DNA of 64,000 nt, from positions 1 to 64,000 of the forward strand of contig JAJEBV010000027.1 in NCBI GenBank assembly GCA_022822365.1. The letters are read 5' to 3'. Origin of the DNA: Thermoanaerobaculia bacterium (lineage in GTDB: Bacteria > Acidobacteriota > Thermoanaerobaculia > Multivoradales > Multivoraceae). Positions within the stretch are counted from its first letter, which is position 1. Every line of letters starts with the position of its first letter. The position numbers and the translations under genes are program-made. This document shows, one piece after another, positions 7,993 through 16,759 of this stretch. The notes under the pieces are model-generated. The model made no database searches, was not told the origin of the DNA, and worked only from the letters and a program-made list of their open reading frames with translations.

Positions 7993-10900
7993 TCATGGCT
8001 TCAAGGATCGCACATACAGCACCGGCACCACCACCAGGTTGAGAAACGTCGACGTCAGCAGGCCGCCGAGGATGACCTGGGCCATCGGGCTCAGGATCTC
8101 GTTGCCCGGCTCGCCGGCACCCAGCACCAGCGGCACCAGCGCCAGCCCGGCGGTGAGCGCCGTCATCAGGATCGGCGGCATGCGCTCCTCCGACCCGCGC
8201 CGCACGGCGGCTTCCAGCGACAGTCCCTCGCGGAGCAGGCGGCGGTAGTTGCTGACCAGCAGCACGCCGTTCCGGGTCGCGATGCCGAACAGCGTGACGA
8301 AGCCGACGACGGTCGCGAGCGACAGGACGCCGCCGCCCAGAGCCACCGCGACGACACCGCCGACCAGGGCCAGCGGCACGTTGACGAGCATCGCCAGGGT
8401 GTCGCGGTGGCTTCCGAACTCCAGGTAGAGCAGCCCGTACATGCCGGCCAGGATGAGCACGACGAGCAGGCCCATCGTGTACAGGCGGCGGCCCGCCTCC
8501 TCGAACTGCCCTCCGAAGGTCACCAGGTAGCCGGGCGGCAGGTCGACTTCGGCGTCGACCGCGGCCTGGGCACGCTCGACCGCGCCCACGAGATCGGCGC
8601 CGGCGACGTTGGCGGTCACCATCGCGATCCGCTGGGCGTTCTCGCGGCGGATGACGGACGGGCCGAGAGCGTGGCGCACTTCGGCGACCGCGCCCAGGCG
8701 GACGAGATCGCCGGCCGGCGTCGACACCGGGAGGGTCGCGACCCGGTCCGGTTCGGCGCGCAGGCCCGGCGGCAGGCGGACGGCGATGTCGGAGGCCAGG
8801 CCCTCTTCCACGATCTCGCCGACGACGACGCCCTGGAAGAGCGCCTCCACCGCCTCGCCCACGTCCGCGAGGCTCAGGCCGTAGCGGGCCATCGCCGTGC
8901 GATCGAAGTCGACGACCATCTGGGGCACCGGCGACTGCTCCTGGTTCGACAGGTCGACGATGCCGGGCACGGTCGCCAGAATCTGCTCGATCCGCGCGGC
9001 CAGCGTGCGCAGCACGGCAAGATCCGGCCCTTCGACCTTCACCGCCAGATTGGTCCGGGAACCCGAGATCATGTGGTCGATCCGGTGGCTGATCGGCTGC
9101 CCGAAGGAGACCGTCACCGCCGGTATCCCGGCCACCGCCCGGCGCATCCCGGCGACCAGCTCGTCCTTCGAACGGCCGTCTTCGAGCGGCGCCAGGACGA
9201 CCTCCATCTCGGAGGCATTGACTCCCTGGACGTGCTCGTCCTTCTCCGCGCGGCCCGTCCGCCGGCTGGTCGAGACGACCTCGGGGAAGGCGAGCAGCGC
9301 CTCCTCGACCCGGCTGCCCAGCCGGTCGCTCTCGGCAAGCGGGATCCCGGGCGGACTCACGACCGACACGGTGAGCGAGCCCTCGTTGAAGGCCGGCAGA
9401 AAGCTCCGGCCCAGCCCGGGCAGGAGCGCAACCGCAAGCACGACCAGCAACGCCGACGAAGAGAGCACCGCCCAGCGATGCGAGAGGCACCAGTCGAGAG
9501 TCGGTGTGTACGCCCACTGGAAGGCGCGCAGAAGCCATGGCCCGCGGGCCCGGAGCGCCCGCGCCCGGCGCAGGAACAGCAGCGCCAGCACCGGCGTGAC
9601 CGTCAGCGCCACGACCAGTGAGGCCGAAAGCGCCGTGATGAAGGCGAAGCCAAGCGGCCGCAGAAGCCGACCCTCAAGGCCCGGCAGGAAGAAGATCGGC
9701 ACGAACACCAGGACGACGATCAGGGTGGCGAGGAGGATCGGGCTCAGCACCTCCTTCGTCGCTGCCGCGACCACCTCTTCGGCCGGCCGGCGATCGCTTT
9801 CCGGCAGGCGGCGCTCGTCCCTCATCCGGCGGAAGATGTTCTCGATCGCGATGATCGCGTCGTCCACGAGCAGGCCGATGGCGATCGACAGGCCGCCGAG
9901 CGTCATCGTGTCGATCTGCAGCCCGAAGGCCGCGATCACCAGGATCCCGGTGACCAGGGACAGCGGGATCGCGAACGCCGAGATGAACGTGGTCCGGACG
10001 CTGCCGAGGAAGAGCGCCAGGATGACGATGACGAGGATCGCTCCGTCGCGAAGCGCCTCGGAGACGTTGCCGATCGCCACCTGGATGAAATCGGCCTGGC
10101 GGAAGTTCTCGCTCTCGAGCACGACGCCCTCCGGCAGCACCGGCTGCAACCGGGCGAGGGCGCTGTCGATGGCGCGGGTCAGGTCCAGCGTGTTCGCGCC
10201 CGGCTGCTTCTGCACCGACAGGATGACCGCCGGGCGGTTGCGGTAGGAGCCGGTGCCCCGGACCGGCGCCGGCCCCCACTCGACGGTCGCCACGTCGCCG
10301 ACCCGCAAGGGGATTCCGCCGTCGACCCGCACGACGGCCGCGGCCACTTCGCCCGGGGTGCGTGCCCGGCTGCGCACGCGGACGATGTGCTCCTCGCCGG
10401 CCTCCTCGTGAAAGCCGGCCGAGAGAACGCGGCTGGACCGGGCCACAGCGTCGATGACGTCGGCGAGGGGGAGGCCGTTCTGGGCGAGGGCCGTCGGTCG
10501 CACCGTGACCTGGAGTTGCCGCCGTTCACCGCCGATCGGGACGACCTGGGACACCCCGGGAATCGAGAGAAGCGTCCGGCGGACAACCGTCTCTGCCACC
10601 CGGCGCAGCTCCATGGAACTGACGCCGCCCTCCTCGACCGGCGCCGAGGTCATCGCGATGAACGTGATCTCGCCCATGATCGACGAGATCGGCCCGAGCT
10701 CCGGCGACTCGGCCTGGGCCGGAAGGTCGACCCGCTGCAGGCGCTCGCTGACGACCTGGCGAGCGCGGTAGATGTCGGTGCCCCAGTCGAACTCCACCCA
10801 GGCCACCGAAATCCCGTCGGCTGAGATCGACCGCAGCCTCCGCACCCCCGGCGATCCGTTGATCGCGGACTCGACCACGTACGTCACCAGGAGCTCGACC

Positions 10901-11085
10901 TCCTCCGCGGCCATCCCCGGCGCCTCGGTGATCACGGTCACGGTGGGAGCCGAAAGGTCGGGAAAGATGTCGACCGGCAGGTTCAGGATCCACGCCGACC
11001 CGACGACCGTGAGGAGCGCGGCTCCCGCGACCACCAGCAGACGGTGGCGCAAGGAGAATCGAAGCAGTCGCTCCAGGGGTCCCAC
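7993..11085 (-). CDS. RND-family efflux pump inner-membrane permease (CusA/CzcA-like)
   Basis: 1030 aa, the normal length for an RND pump, starting at GTG. It has the duplicated RND layout: one N-terminal helix, a large periplasmic loop and a six-helix block, repeated. The segment MTLGGLSIAIGLLVDDAIIA is the TM4 region; its paired aspartates carry the proton relay. The loop pattern (QKQPGANTLDLTRAID, VSQVVPIGGERRQLQV) resembles metal-type CzcA/CusA proteins and their environmental relatives. The gene is last in a leftward operon after TolC and adaptor genes, with 10 bp between adaptor stop and this start. Together they would export substrate across both membranes. Substrate specificity is inferred only. 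Confidence 0.92.
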   Translation of the reverse strand: MGPLERLLRFSLRHRLLVVAGAALLTVVGSAWILNLPVDIFPDLSAPTVTVITEAPGMAAEEVELLVTYVVESAINGSPGVRRLRSISADGISVAWVEFDWGTDIYRARQVVSERLQRVDLPAQAESPELGPISSIMGEITFIAMTSAPVEEGGVSSMELRRVAETVVRRTLLSIPGVSQVVPIGGERRQLQVTVRPTALAQNGLPLADVIDAVARSSRVLSAGFHEEAGEEHIVRVRSRARTPGEVAAAVVRVDGGIPLRVGDVATVEWGPAPVRGTGSYRNRPAVILSVQKQPGANTLDLTRAIDSALARLQPVLPEGVVLESENFRQADFIQVAIGNVSEALRDGAILVIVILALFLGSVRTTFISAFAIPLSLVTGILVIAAFGLQIDTMTLGGLSIAIGLLVDDAIIAIENIFRRMRDERRLPESDRRPAEEVVAAATKEVLSPILLATLIVVLVFVPIFFLPGLEGRLLRPLGFAFITALSASLVVALTVTPVLALLFLRRARALRARGPWLLRAFQWAYTPTLDWCLSHRWAVLSSSALLVVLAVALLPGLGRSFLPAFNEGSLTVSVVSPPGIPLAESDRLGSRVEEALLAFPEVVSTSRRTGRAEKDEHVQGVNASEMEVVLAPLEDGRSKDELVAGMRRAVAGIPAVTVSFGQPISHRIDHMISGSRTNLAVKVEGPDLAVLRTLAARIEQILATVPGIVDLSNQEQSPVPQMVVDFDRTAMARYGLSLADVGEAVEALFQGVVVGEIVEEGLASDIAVRLPPGLRAEPDRVATLPVSTPAGDLVRLGAVAEVRHALGPSVIRRENAQRIAMVTANVAGADLVGAVERAQAAVDAEVDLPPGYLVTFGGQFEEAGRRLYTMGLLVVLILAGMYGLLYLEFGSHRDTLAMLVNVPLALVGGVVAVALGGGVLSLATVVGFVTLFGIATRNGVLLVSNYRRLLREGLSLEAAVRRGSEERMPPILMTALTAGLALVPLVLGAGEPGNEILSPMAQVILGGLLTSTFLNLVVVPVLYVRSLKP

Positions 11086-11095
11086 TCTTCGGCCT

Positions 11096-12649
11096 TCAGT
11101 GGACGTGGCCGTGAGCTTCGCCGCTCGCCATGAGGGATGAGCGCCGGATGGCGTCCCCGCCGCGGGTCACCAGGCGCTGGCCGGGCACGAGACCGCCCAC
11201 AAGCACCCGGTCTCCCTGGCGGCCGAGCACGGTCACCGTCTGCCGCTGAAAGTCCTCGCCTCCCAGTTGCAGGAACACGATCGGCACGCCGCCGTCGTCG
11301 ACGACGGCCGAAGCGGGCACGACGATGCCGCTCTCGTCGCCGGCCATCAGCACCTGCGCCGCGACGGTCGATCCGAGCGCGAAGCCCGTGCCGGCAATGC
11401 CCGGCGCCTCGAGCAGGACGGTGACCGTGCCGGTGCGCGGCGAGAGCTCCGGCGAGACCGAGACGAGGGAGAGGTCGCCGTCGACGCGCACCGAGCCGCT
11501 CTCCGGATCGTCGAGAACGAGACCGCGCAGGCCCGCGTCCATCAGCCGCCGCGCATCCTGCGGCGGCAGCGCGACCTCGATCCACACGACGTCGGTCCGA
11601 ACCAGCCGGGCCAGGGCGTCGCCGGCGGCGACCGTCGCCCCGGGCGTCGTCGTCACCGCGGCGACCCGGCCGGAGAACGGGGCCCGCGGCGAGATCCCGG
11701 CGCTGTCCGCACCGCCTTCGCGGGAAGCCCGCGCCGACTCGAGGTCGCGTTCCGCCGCCCGGTGCCGTGCTTCGAGCATCCGGGCGCGGACCCCGGCGTC
11801 TTCGACTTCCCGGTCGCTGACGGCTTCGAGAGCCAGGAGTTCGCGCAGCCGCGAGCTTCGCGACCGCGCGCTCTCCAGCTCCGTCGCCAGCGCCTCGAGT
11901 TCCCCTTCCAGGGTCGCGAGGCTGCGCTCGGCCGCGACCAGCGGAACGACCCGGAACAGGGGATCGTTCCGCTCGACGCGGCGGCCGACGAACGGCCAGG
12001 AGCGGGCGCCCGCGGGAGGCTGCACGACGCCGTCCACCTGCGCGGTGATCGTGCTCTCGCCGCCCGCCGGCGGCCGGAAGGAAGCGACGCCAGCGACGCT
12101 CCGGGCCAGGCGGCCCTCCTTGACCCAGACCGTCTCGAAGCCGCCCTGCCACTGCTGTTCCTTCAGGAAGGCCACGGGTTCGCCGCGGTCGGAACCGGCG
12201 GGGAGCGACGGCGCCCGCAGGAGGTCTTCCGCATGGTCCTCCGTGCCGACGCGGATCGGGCCGGCGGAGATCTCCTCGATTCCCGCTCCGTCGTCGATCC
12301 GGAAGAGCAGGTCTGCTTCGCCGGCCCGGCGCGCCGTCACCTCGATGTCGAAGATCCCTGGAGCGACGGGCTGGTCCGCACGGAACACCTGCTCCCCGGA
12401 CCCATCGACAAGAACGATCTCGACGGTTCCCTGCGCCAGAGGCGAGAAGTCGTCCAGGCGCGTGACGTGGGTGTGGACCATCGCCGTGTGCCCTTCCGCC
12501 AGGGCGTCGATCTCGGGAAAGACCTCGAACCGCTCGCCGAGAGCCGTGACCGACCAGGTCTCGTGAACATGATCGTGTTCGTCGGTGGACGGGGCGCTGA
12601 CGCAGGCCACCAGGAACAGCGCCGCCACGGACAGACAGCTCGGCACCAA
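11096..12649 (-). CDS. RND efflux periplasmic adaptor (membrane fusion protein), lipoprotein
   Basis: About 517 aa from the TTG at 12649. The lipobox LVAC follows a hydrophobic signal, giving a lipid-anchored periplasmic protein. Next comes a region starting STDEHDHVHE, rich in histidine and acidic residues as in metal-type adaptors, then a long helical hairpin (about residues 220-330 rich in Leu, Ala, Glu and Arg), barrel segments such as APFSGRVAAV, and a C-terminal VPASAVVDDGG motif. The last residues, GEAHGHVH, are again histidine-rich. An ATG at 12784 overlaps the upstream stop by 4 bp, but the sequence between it and 12649 is a copy of the dispersed repeat, so I prefer the later start. 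That choice is uncertain. Confidence 0.85.
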   Translation of the reverse strand: MVPSCLSVAALFLVACVSAPSTDEHDHVHETWSVTALGERFEVFPEIDALAEGHTAMVHTHVTRLDDFSPLAQGTVEIVLVDGSGEQVFRADQPVAPGIFDIEVTARRAGEADLLFRIDDGAGIEEISAGPIRVGTEDHAEDLLRAPSLPAGSDRGEPVAFLKEQQWQGGFETVWVKEGRLARSVAGVASFRPPAGGESTITAQVDGVVQPPAGARSWPFVGRRVERNDPLFRVVPLVAAERSLATLEGELEALATELESARSRSSRLRELLALEAVSDREVEDAGVRARMLEARHRAAERDLESARASREGGADSAGISPRAPFSGRVAAVTTTPGATVAAGDALARLVRTDVVWIEVALPPQDARRLMDAGLRGLVLDDPESGSVRVDGDLSLVSVSPELSPRTGTVTVLLEAPGIAGTGFALGSTVAAQVLMAGDESGIVVPASAVVDDGGVPIVFLQLGGEDFQRQTVTVLGRQGDRVLVGGLVPGQRLVTRGGDAIRRSSLMASGEAHGHVH

Positions 12650-12662
12650 GGAACAGAAGTGC

Positions 12663-12730
12663 TCTGGGTGCGCGGGTCTGTTGCCGCGGGTCTTCTGACC
12701 CGCGGAGAAAGCGCGCCGCAGACGGCCGAC
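12663..12730 (-). repeat. Dispersed hairpin repeat, copy A
   Basis: Reverse-orientation copy containing the CTGGGTGCGCGGGTC end and the hairpin GCGGGTCTTCTGACCCGC. It lies between the tolC-like and adaptor genes, directly before the adaptor's probable start. Part of a family with at least 14 copies in the window. Confidence 0.75.
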
Positions 12731-12780
12731 GGTATCGCCGCCGGCCACCGGCCGGCGTCCTCTTCGTTCGTCACCCCACT

Positions 12781-13980
12781 TCATGACCCCGGCCCTCCCT
12801 CCCGGCTTGCCGCCAGCCGTTCCAGTTCACGATGCGCCGCCAGCGCCGCCTCATGCAGATCGAGCACCGCCAGTTCCGCCTCGGTCACCGAGCGGTGAGT
12901 CTCGAGCAGATCGGTCAGGCCGGCCTCGCCCTGGCGGAAGGCCGCCTCGGCACCGTCCAGCATTCGCTCGGTGGCACCGAGCTCCTGCCGTGCCTCGGCG
13001 AGGGCGGCCGCGAGTCGCGCGAAGTTGATTCGCGCGGCGGTTCGCGCCGCGGTCGACTCGCGCTCCGCCAGTTCGAGCCTTGCCCGGGCCGCCTCCAGGC
13101 CAGCCCCCGAGCTTCGCCGCGCCGCCTGCCGCCGGTCGAACAGCGGCACCGACCAGGCGACGCCGAAGATTGGCCCGTCGACGGCACCCGGCGTGAGGTC
13201 CTGCCGTCGCCAGCCCAGCGTGACCTCCGGCGAGGCGGCGATCGGCCGGGTCGCAAGTTCCGCCAGCTCGGCGGCGTCCAGATCGGCCTGCGCGGCCCGC
13301 ACCCGCGTATCCGCCCCGTCCAGCGACGGCGCGTCCGGCAGCTCCGGCAGAACCGGCCGGGCGTCCACCGGCAAGCCGGGATGCCAGGCCGCCGCCTCGG
13401 CCTTCGCTCCCTCGCTCACTCCGGCGGCGAGGGCGAGGCGGGATCGGAGCGTGGCGGCGGCCAGGCGGAGCCGGCGAGCCTCGAGTCCCGAGGCTTCCCC
13501 TCTCTCCGCGCGAGCTGCCTCACGCTGCGCGAGCGACTCGACCCGCTCGGCCTGGGTCGAGAGTCGTTGCCGGCGCGCCGCGGCCACGGCCCAGCCGGCA
13601 TAGGCCTCCCTCATCGCGAGGCGGTAGCCCAGCAGGTCGTGGGTCAGACGCCTCCGGGCGGCGCCGATCTCACCCTCCCGCGCCTCGATCTCCGGGCGGC
13701 GCGCGGCGCCGGGAATCTGCCAGGAAACGAGAAAGTCGGTCTGGCCGATCGGGCCGCCGGGATCCTCGCGGATCGCTTCAACGACCGGATTGTCGAGTGT
13801 CCGGGCCGCCAGCAAACGGGCCTCGGCGAGCCCCACGGCCCCGGCGCTCTCGCGAACCGCGGGGTGCGTCTCGTCGAGGACCGAGAGGAACTCGGCCTCG
13901 GTGACGACAGGCCCGTCCTGGGCCGCGCCGGCGACGGCGAAGAAGCCTCCAAGGAGGCCGATCAGGCTGAAGCGATGCAT
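12781..13980 (-). CDS. TolC-family outer-membrane efflux protein
   Basis: About 399 aa from the ATG at 13980, which has an excellent ribosome-binding site (GGAAAGGAG, 5 nt away) and gives a clean signal peptide (MHRFSLIGLLGGFF, cut after AGAA). An in-frame start 42 bp upstream lacks these. The body is Ala/Arg/Glu-rich amphipathic helix in two similar halves, with EARLLAARTLDNPV near the start and LDRRQAARR in the middle, as in outer-membrane efflux proteins. It is the second gene of the leftward efflux operon and provides the outer-membrane channel for the adaptor and RND pump. Confidence 0.88.
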   Translation of the reverse strand: MHRFSLIGLLGGFFAVAGAAQDGPVVTEAEFLSVLDETHPAVRESAGAVGLAEARLLAARTLDNPVVEAIREDPGGPIGQTDFLVSWQIPGAARRPEIEAREGEIGAARRRLTHDLLGYRLAMREAYAGWAVAAARRQRLSTQAERVESLAQREAARAERGEASGLEARRLRLAAATLRSRLALAAGVSEGAKAEAAAWHPGLPVDARPVLPELPDAPSLDGADTRVRAAQADLDAAELAELATRPIAASPEVTLGWRRQDLTPGAVDGPIFGVAWSVPLFDRRQAARRSSGAGLEAARARLELAERESTAARTAARINFARLAAALAEARQELGATERMLDGAEAAFRQGEAGLTDLLETHRSVTEAELAVLDLHEAALAAHRELERLAASREGGPGS

Positions 13981-14040
13981 GCTGACTCCTTTCCACGTCC
14001 AGGTTCCGGGCACGAATCGCACCCGGGCCAGGGACGCGGA

Positions 14041-14418
14041 TCAGAGCAGCAGCGCGCAGTGAGTCCGGAACAGGAGAGGCGGCGGTCCGCGTCTGGACGC
14101 CGCGTCGTGGAGCGACCCCTCGGCAAGCGTCAAGGACGCGGAAGACGGCAGCGCGAGCACGGCCGTCGCTGACGGGTCAGGCCGCTGCGCGGTCGCTTCC
14201 ACATCCAGCGTGACGTCGTGGTCGTGGTCGGGCACGACCTCGTCGTCGTGGTGATGCCCGTGGGTCGCCGACTTCGCCAGAGCCGCGGTGTCGTGCTCGT
14301 GCTCCGACCCGAAGACATGAGCCGCCAGGTCCAGCCCGGCCGTGAACGCGAACGCGCCCGGCGTCTGGCATCCCAGCAGGACAGCGACCGCGACGACACG
14401 CTTGAACGGAAGACTCAC
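14041..14418 (-). CDS. Small secreted histidine-rich protein heading the efflux operon
   Basis: About 125 aa from the GTG at 14418; starts at 14430 (GTG) or 14454 (TTG) are also possible. A signal peptide (KRVVAVAVLLGC, cut after AFA) is followed by a short domain with HEHDTAALAK and THGHHHDDEVVPDHDHD, i.e. nine histidines and many acids in about 35 residues, which looks like a divalent-metal-binding stretch. The C-terminus is hydrophobic (HCALLL). It is the first gene of the leftward RND operon, 60 bp before tolC. A periplasmic metal buffer or sensor for the pump is a reasonable inference. I do not recognise a named family. Confidence 0.7.
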   Translation of the reverse strand: MSLPFKRVVAVAVLLGCQTPGAFAFTAGLDLAAHVFGSEHEHDTAALAKSATHGHHHDDEVVPDHDHDVTLDVEATAQRPDPSATAVLALPSSASLTLAEGSLHDAASRRGPPPLLFRTHCALLL

Positions 14419-14454
14419 CTTGGTCACTGTGCCAGACGTGCAGCGGTTGGTCAA

Positions 14455-14549
14455 TGAAGCCGAGGTCGCGACAGCGGCTCGTCACCCGCTCGAGGAGTCC
14501 TCCGCGCTAAGGTGAAACCGCTTCAACGATCACGAAGGTTCGACGCGCC
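14455..14549. promoter_or_regulatory. Divergent promoter region between the efflux operon and the S9 peptidase
   Basis: This 95-bp gap separates two diverging genes and must hold both promoters. On the minus strand, TTGACC at 14449-14454 lies 17 nt before CACAGT, a possible -35/-10 pair, which would put transcription start very near the GTG at 14418. No clear MerR-type or other operator is visible. Confidence 0.4.
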
Positions 14550-16697
14550 ATGACGCCAGGCTTCCGCCACTTACCGAAGCTCCGATCCCCGATCTTCGCC
14601 GGTCTGCTCCTCTGCCTCGCGGCCTGCGGCGGCGACTACCCGCCGCCGCCCGATACGGAGGAGCTCCCCTTCACTGAGACGCTCCACGGCGTCGAGTTCG
14701 AGGATCCCTACCGCTGGCTGGAAGACCAGGACAGCCCGGAGACGCGGGCGTTCATCGACCGGCAGAACGAGTACGCCGAGGTGATCGTCGGCGAGCCCCC
14801 GGAGCGCGAGTGGGCGCGGCGGCGGCTGCGGGAACTGATCGACACGCCGGCCGTCGGCTCCCCGAACAAGGCCGGCGAGTACGAACTCTTCACCCTCCGC
14901 CGGGCTGGCGAGGAGCTGGCGTCCATCGTCCGCAGGCCAGCGCCGGAAGATGCGGAGGCCGGACCCGCGAAGATCGACCCGGCGGGCGAGTACGAGGTGG
15001 TGATCGACCCGGCGGAAGCCGGCGGCGACTACGCGCACCTCGGCATCGTCGGCGTTTCGCCTGACGGGAAGCAGATGCTCTACAACGTCCGCATCGGCGG
15101 CGCGGACGAGACGACCGTCCGCCTGCGCGACCTGGAGCAGAACGTCGACCTCGACTTCGATCTGCCGCGGGCGCTGAACGACCAGGCGTTTTTCGCCAAG
15201 GACGGCAGCGGCATCTACTACGCGGTCCGCGATCGCCACGAGGGTTCGCGGATCCGCTTCCACCGCTTCGGCACCGAGCGTGCGGACGACGCCCTGGTGT
15301 TCGGCGAGGGGATCGGTCCGCGCGCCTTCGTCCGCGCCGAGCAGATCGACGACGCGAGGCTGCTCGTCGGCGTCCAGCACGGATGGGCGCGGAGCGACGT
15401 GTACCTGGTGGAGATCGGCACCTGGCGGGTGACGCCGATCGTCGAGGGCATGGAGGCCCGTTTCAACACCCACCACAACGACGGCCGACTGTTCGTGCGC
15501 ACGAACCTGGGCGCGCCGCTCAACCGGCTGATGGAGGTCGATCTCGACGAGCCGGCGGTCGAGTACTGGCGCGAGGTCGTGCCGGAAGCCGAGGACGTCC
15601 TGCAGGGCGTGTCGGTCATCGACGGCAAGCTCTACCTGACCTACCTGCACCACGTGGCGAGCCGGATCCGGGTCTTCGAGTTCGACGGCACACCGGCCGG
15701 CGAAGTCGAGGTGCCCGAACACCACAACGCCGGCATCCGCGGGGCCGGCGAGGGCAAGGCGCTGCTGTCGCTCGCCTCCTACCTGGAGCCGTCCGTCACC
15801 TGGCTGCTCGATCTCGAGACGGGCGAGCGCGAGGTCTTCCGGGAGCCTCAGGCGCCCTTCTCCGGCGACGGCTACGTGCTCAAGCAGGTGCGCTACACGT
15901 CGAAGGACGGCACCTCCGCGCCGATGTACATCGCCCACCGGGAGGACTTCGAGCCCGACGGCACGACACCCGCCCTGCTCAACGGCTATGGCGGCTTCAA
16001 CGTCTCCCTGACCCCGCGGTTCAATCCGCTGGCGGCGTTGTGGCTCGAGGCCGGCGGCGTCTACGCCGTGGCGACACTTCGCGGCGGCAGCGAGTACGGC
16101 GAGGAGTGGCACCAGGCCGGGATGCTCCACAACAAGCAGAACGTCTTCGACGACTTCATCTCGGCCGGTGAATGGCTCATCGCCGAGGGCTATAGCGACC
16201 CGGACCGCCTGGCGATTCACGGCGCCAGCAACGGCGGCCTGCTGGTCGGCGCCTCCCTGACCCAGCGCCCCGACCTATACCGCGCCGTGCTCTGCGGCTT
16301 CCCCGAGCTCGACCTGATCCGCTTCTACACGTTCACCGAGACGAACAACATGCCGGCGCTGCTCGAGTACGGCGACGGCGAGATTCCCGACCAGTTCGAG
16401 TCCCTGCGCGGCTTCTCGCCCTACCAGGCGATCCGCGACGGCGTCGCCTACCCGGCCGTCATGCTGACCCAGGGCGACCTGGACACCCGCGTGCCGCCGC
16501 TCCAGGCCCGCAAGGTCGCGGCCCGGCTGCAGGCGGCGACGTCCTCGGGATTGCCGGTCATCATGCGCTACCACCCGTACGCGGGCCACGCCGCGAGTCG
16601 TGGGTTGCCGATGTCGGAGCGGATCGAGTTCGTGGCGGCGGAGGCTACGTTCCTGTTGAGTCAGACTGGGTTGGGGGAGCCTGAGACTGACTCTTGA
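14550..16697 (+). CDS. Prolyl oligopeptidase family serine peptidase (S9A), lipoprotein
   Basis: 715 aa. The signal ends in lipobox LAAC (residues 27-30), so the enzyme should be exported and lipid-anchored. PYRWLED near the start, LNGYGGF (oxyanion region), GASNGGLL (catalytic Ser), GDLDTRVPP (catalytic Asp) and YAGHA (catalytic His) occur in the expected order of the alpha/beta-hydrolase domain, after an N-terminal beta-propeller. The length fits the S9A family. It would cut proline-containing peptides in the periplasm. Stand-alone gene, divergent from the efflux operon. Confidence 0.95.
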   Translation: MTPGFRHLPKLRSPIFAGLLLCLAACGGDYPPPPDTEELPFTETLHGVEFEDPYRWLEDQDSPETRAFIDRQNEYAEVIVGEPPEREWARRRLRELIDTPAVGSPNKAGEYELFTLRRAGEELASIVRRPAPEDAEAGPAKIDPAGEYEVVIDPAEAGGDYAHLGIVGVSPDGKQMLYNVRIGGADETTVRLRDLEQNVDLDFDLPRALNDQAFFAKDGSGIYYAVRDRHEGSRIRFHRFGTERADDALVFGEGIGPRAFVRAEQIDDARLLVGVQHGWARSDVYLVEIGTWRVTPIVEGMEARFNTHHNDGRLFVRTNLGAPLNRLMEVDLDEPAVEYWREVVPEAEDVLQGVSVIDGKLYLTYLHHVASRIRVFEFDGTPAGEVEVPEHHNAGIRGAGEGKALLSLASYLEPSVTWLLDLETGEREVFREPQAPFSGDGYVLKQVRYTSKDGTSAPMYIAHREDFEPDGTTPALLNGYGGFNVSLTPRFNPLAALWLEAGGVYAVATLRGGSEYGEEWHQAGMLHNKQNVFDDFISAGEWLIAEGYSDPDRLAIHGASNGGLLVGASLTQRPDLYRAVLCGFPELDLIRFYTFTETNNMPALLEYGDGEIPDQFESLRGFSPYQAIRDGVAYPAVMLTQGDLDTRVPPLQARKVAARLQAATSSGLPVIMRYHPYAGHAASRGLPMSERIEFVAAEATFLLSQTGLGEPETDS

Positions 16698-16759
16698 GTA
16701 AGGAGGGGGCCGACAACTTATGACAAACTTCGTCGGCGCTCACGGCGCGATGTCGATGT

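Noticed and set aside
8407..10246. Plus-strand frames antisense to the RND pump
   Set aside because: Shadow frames of a convincing 1030-aa RND permease.
12781..12784. ATGA overlap as the definite start of the efflux adaptor
   Set aside because: The codons that follow are a repeat copy; the exported-lipoprotein start lies at 12649. Kept as an open question in the findings.
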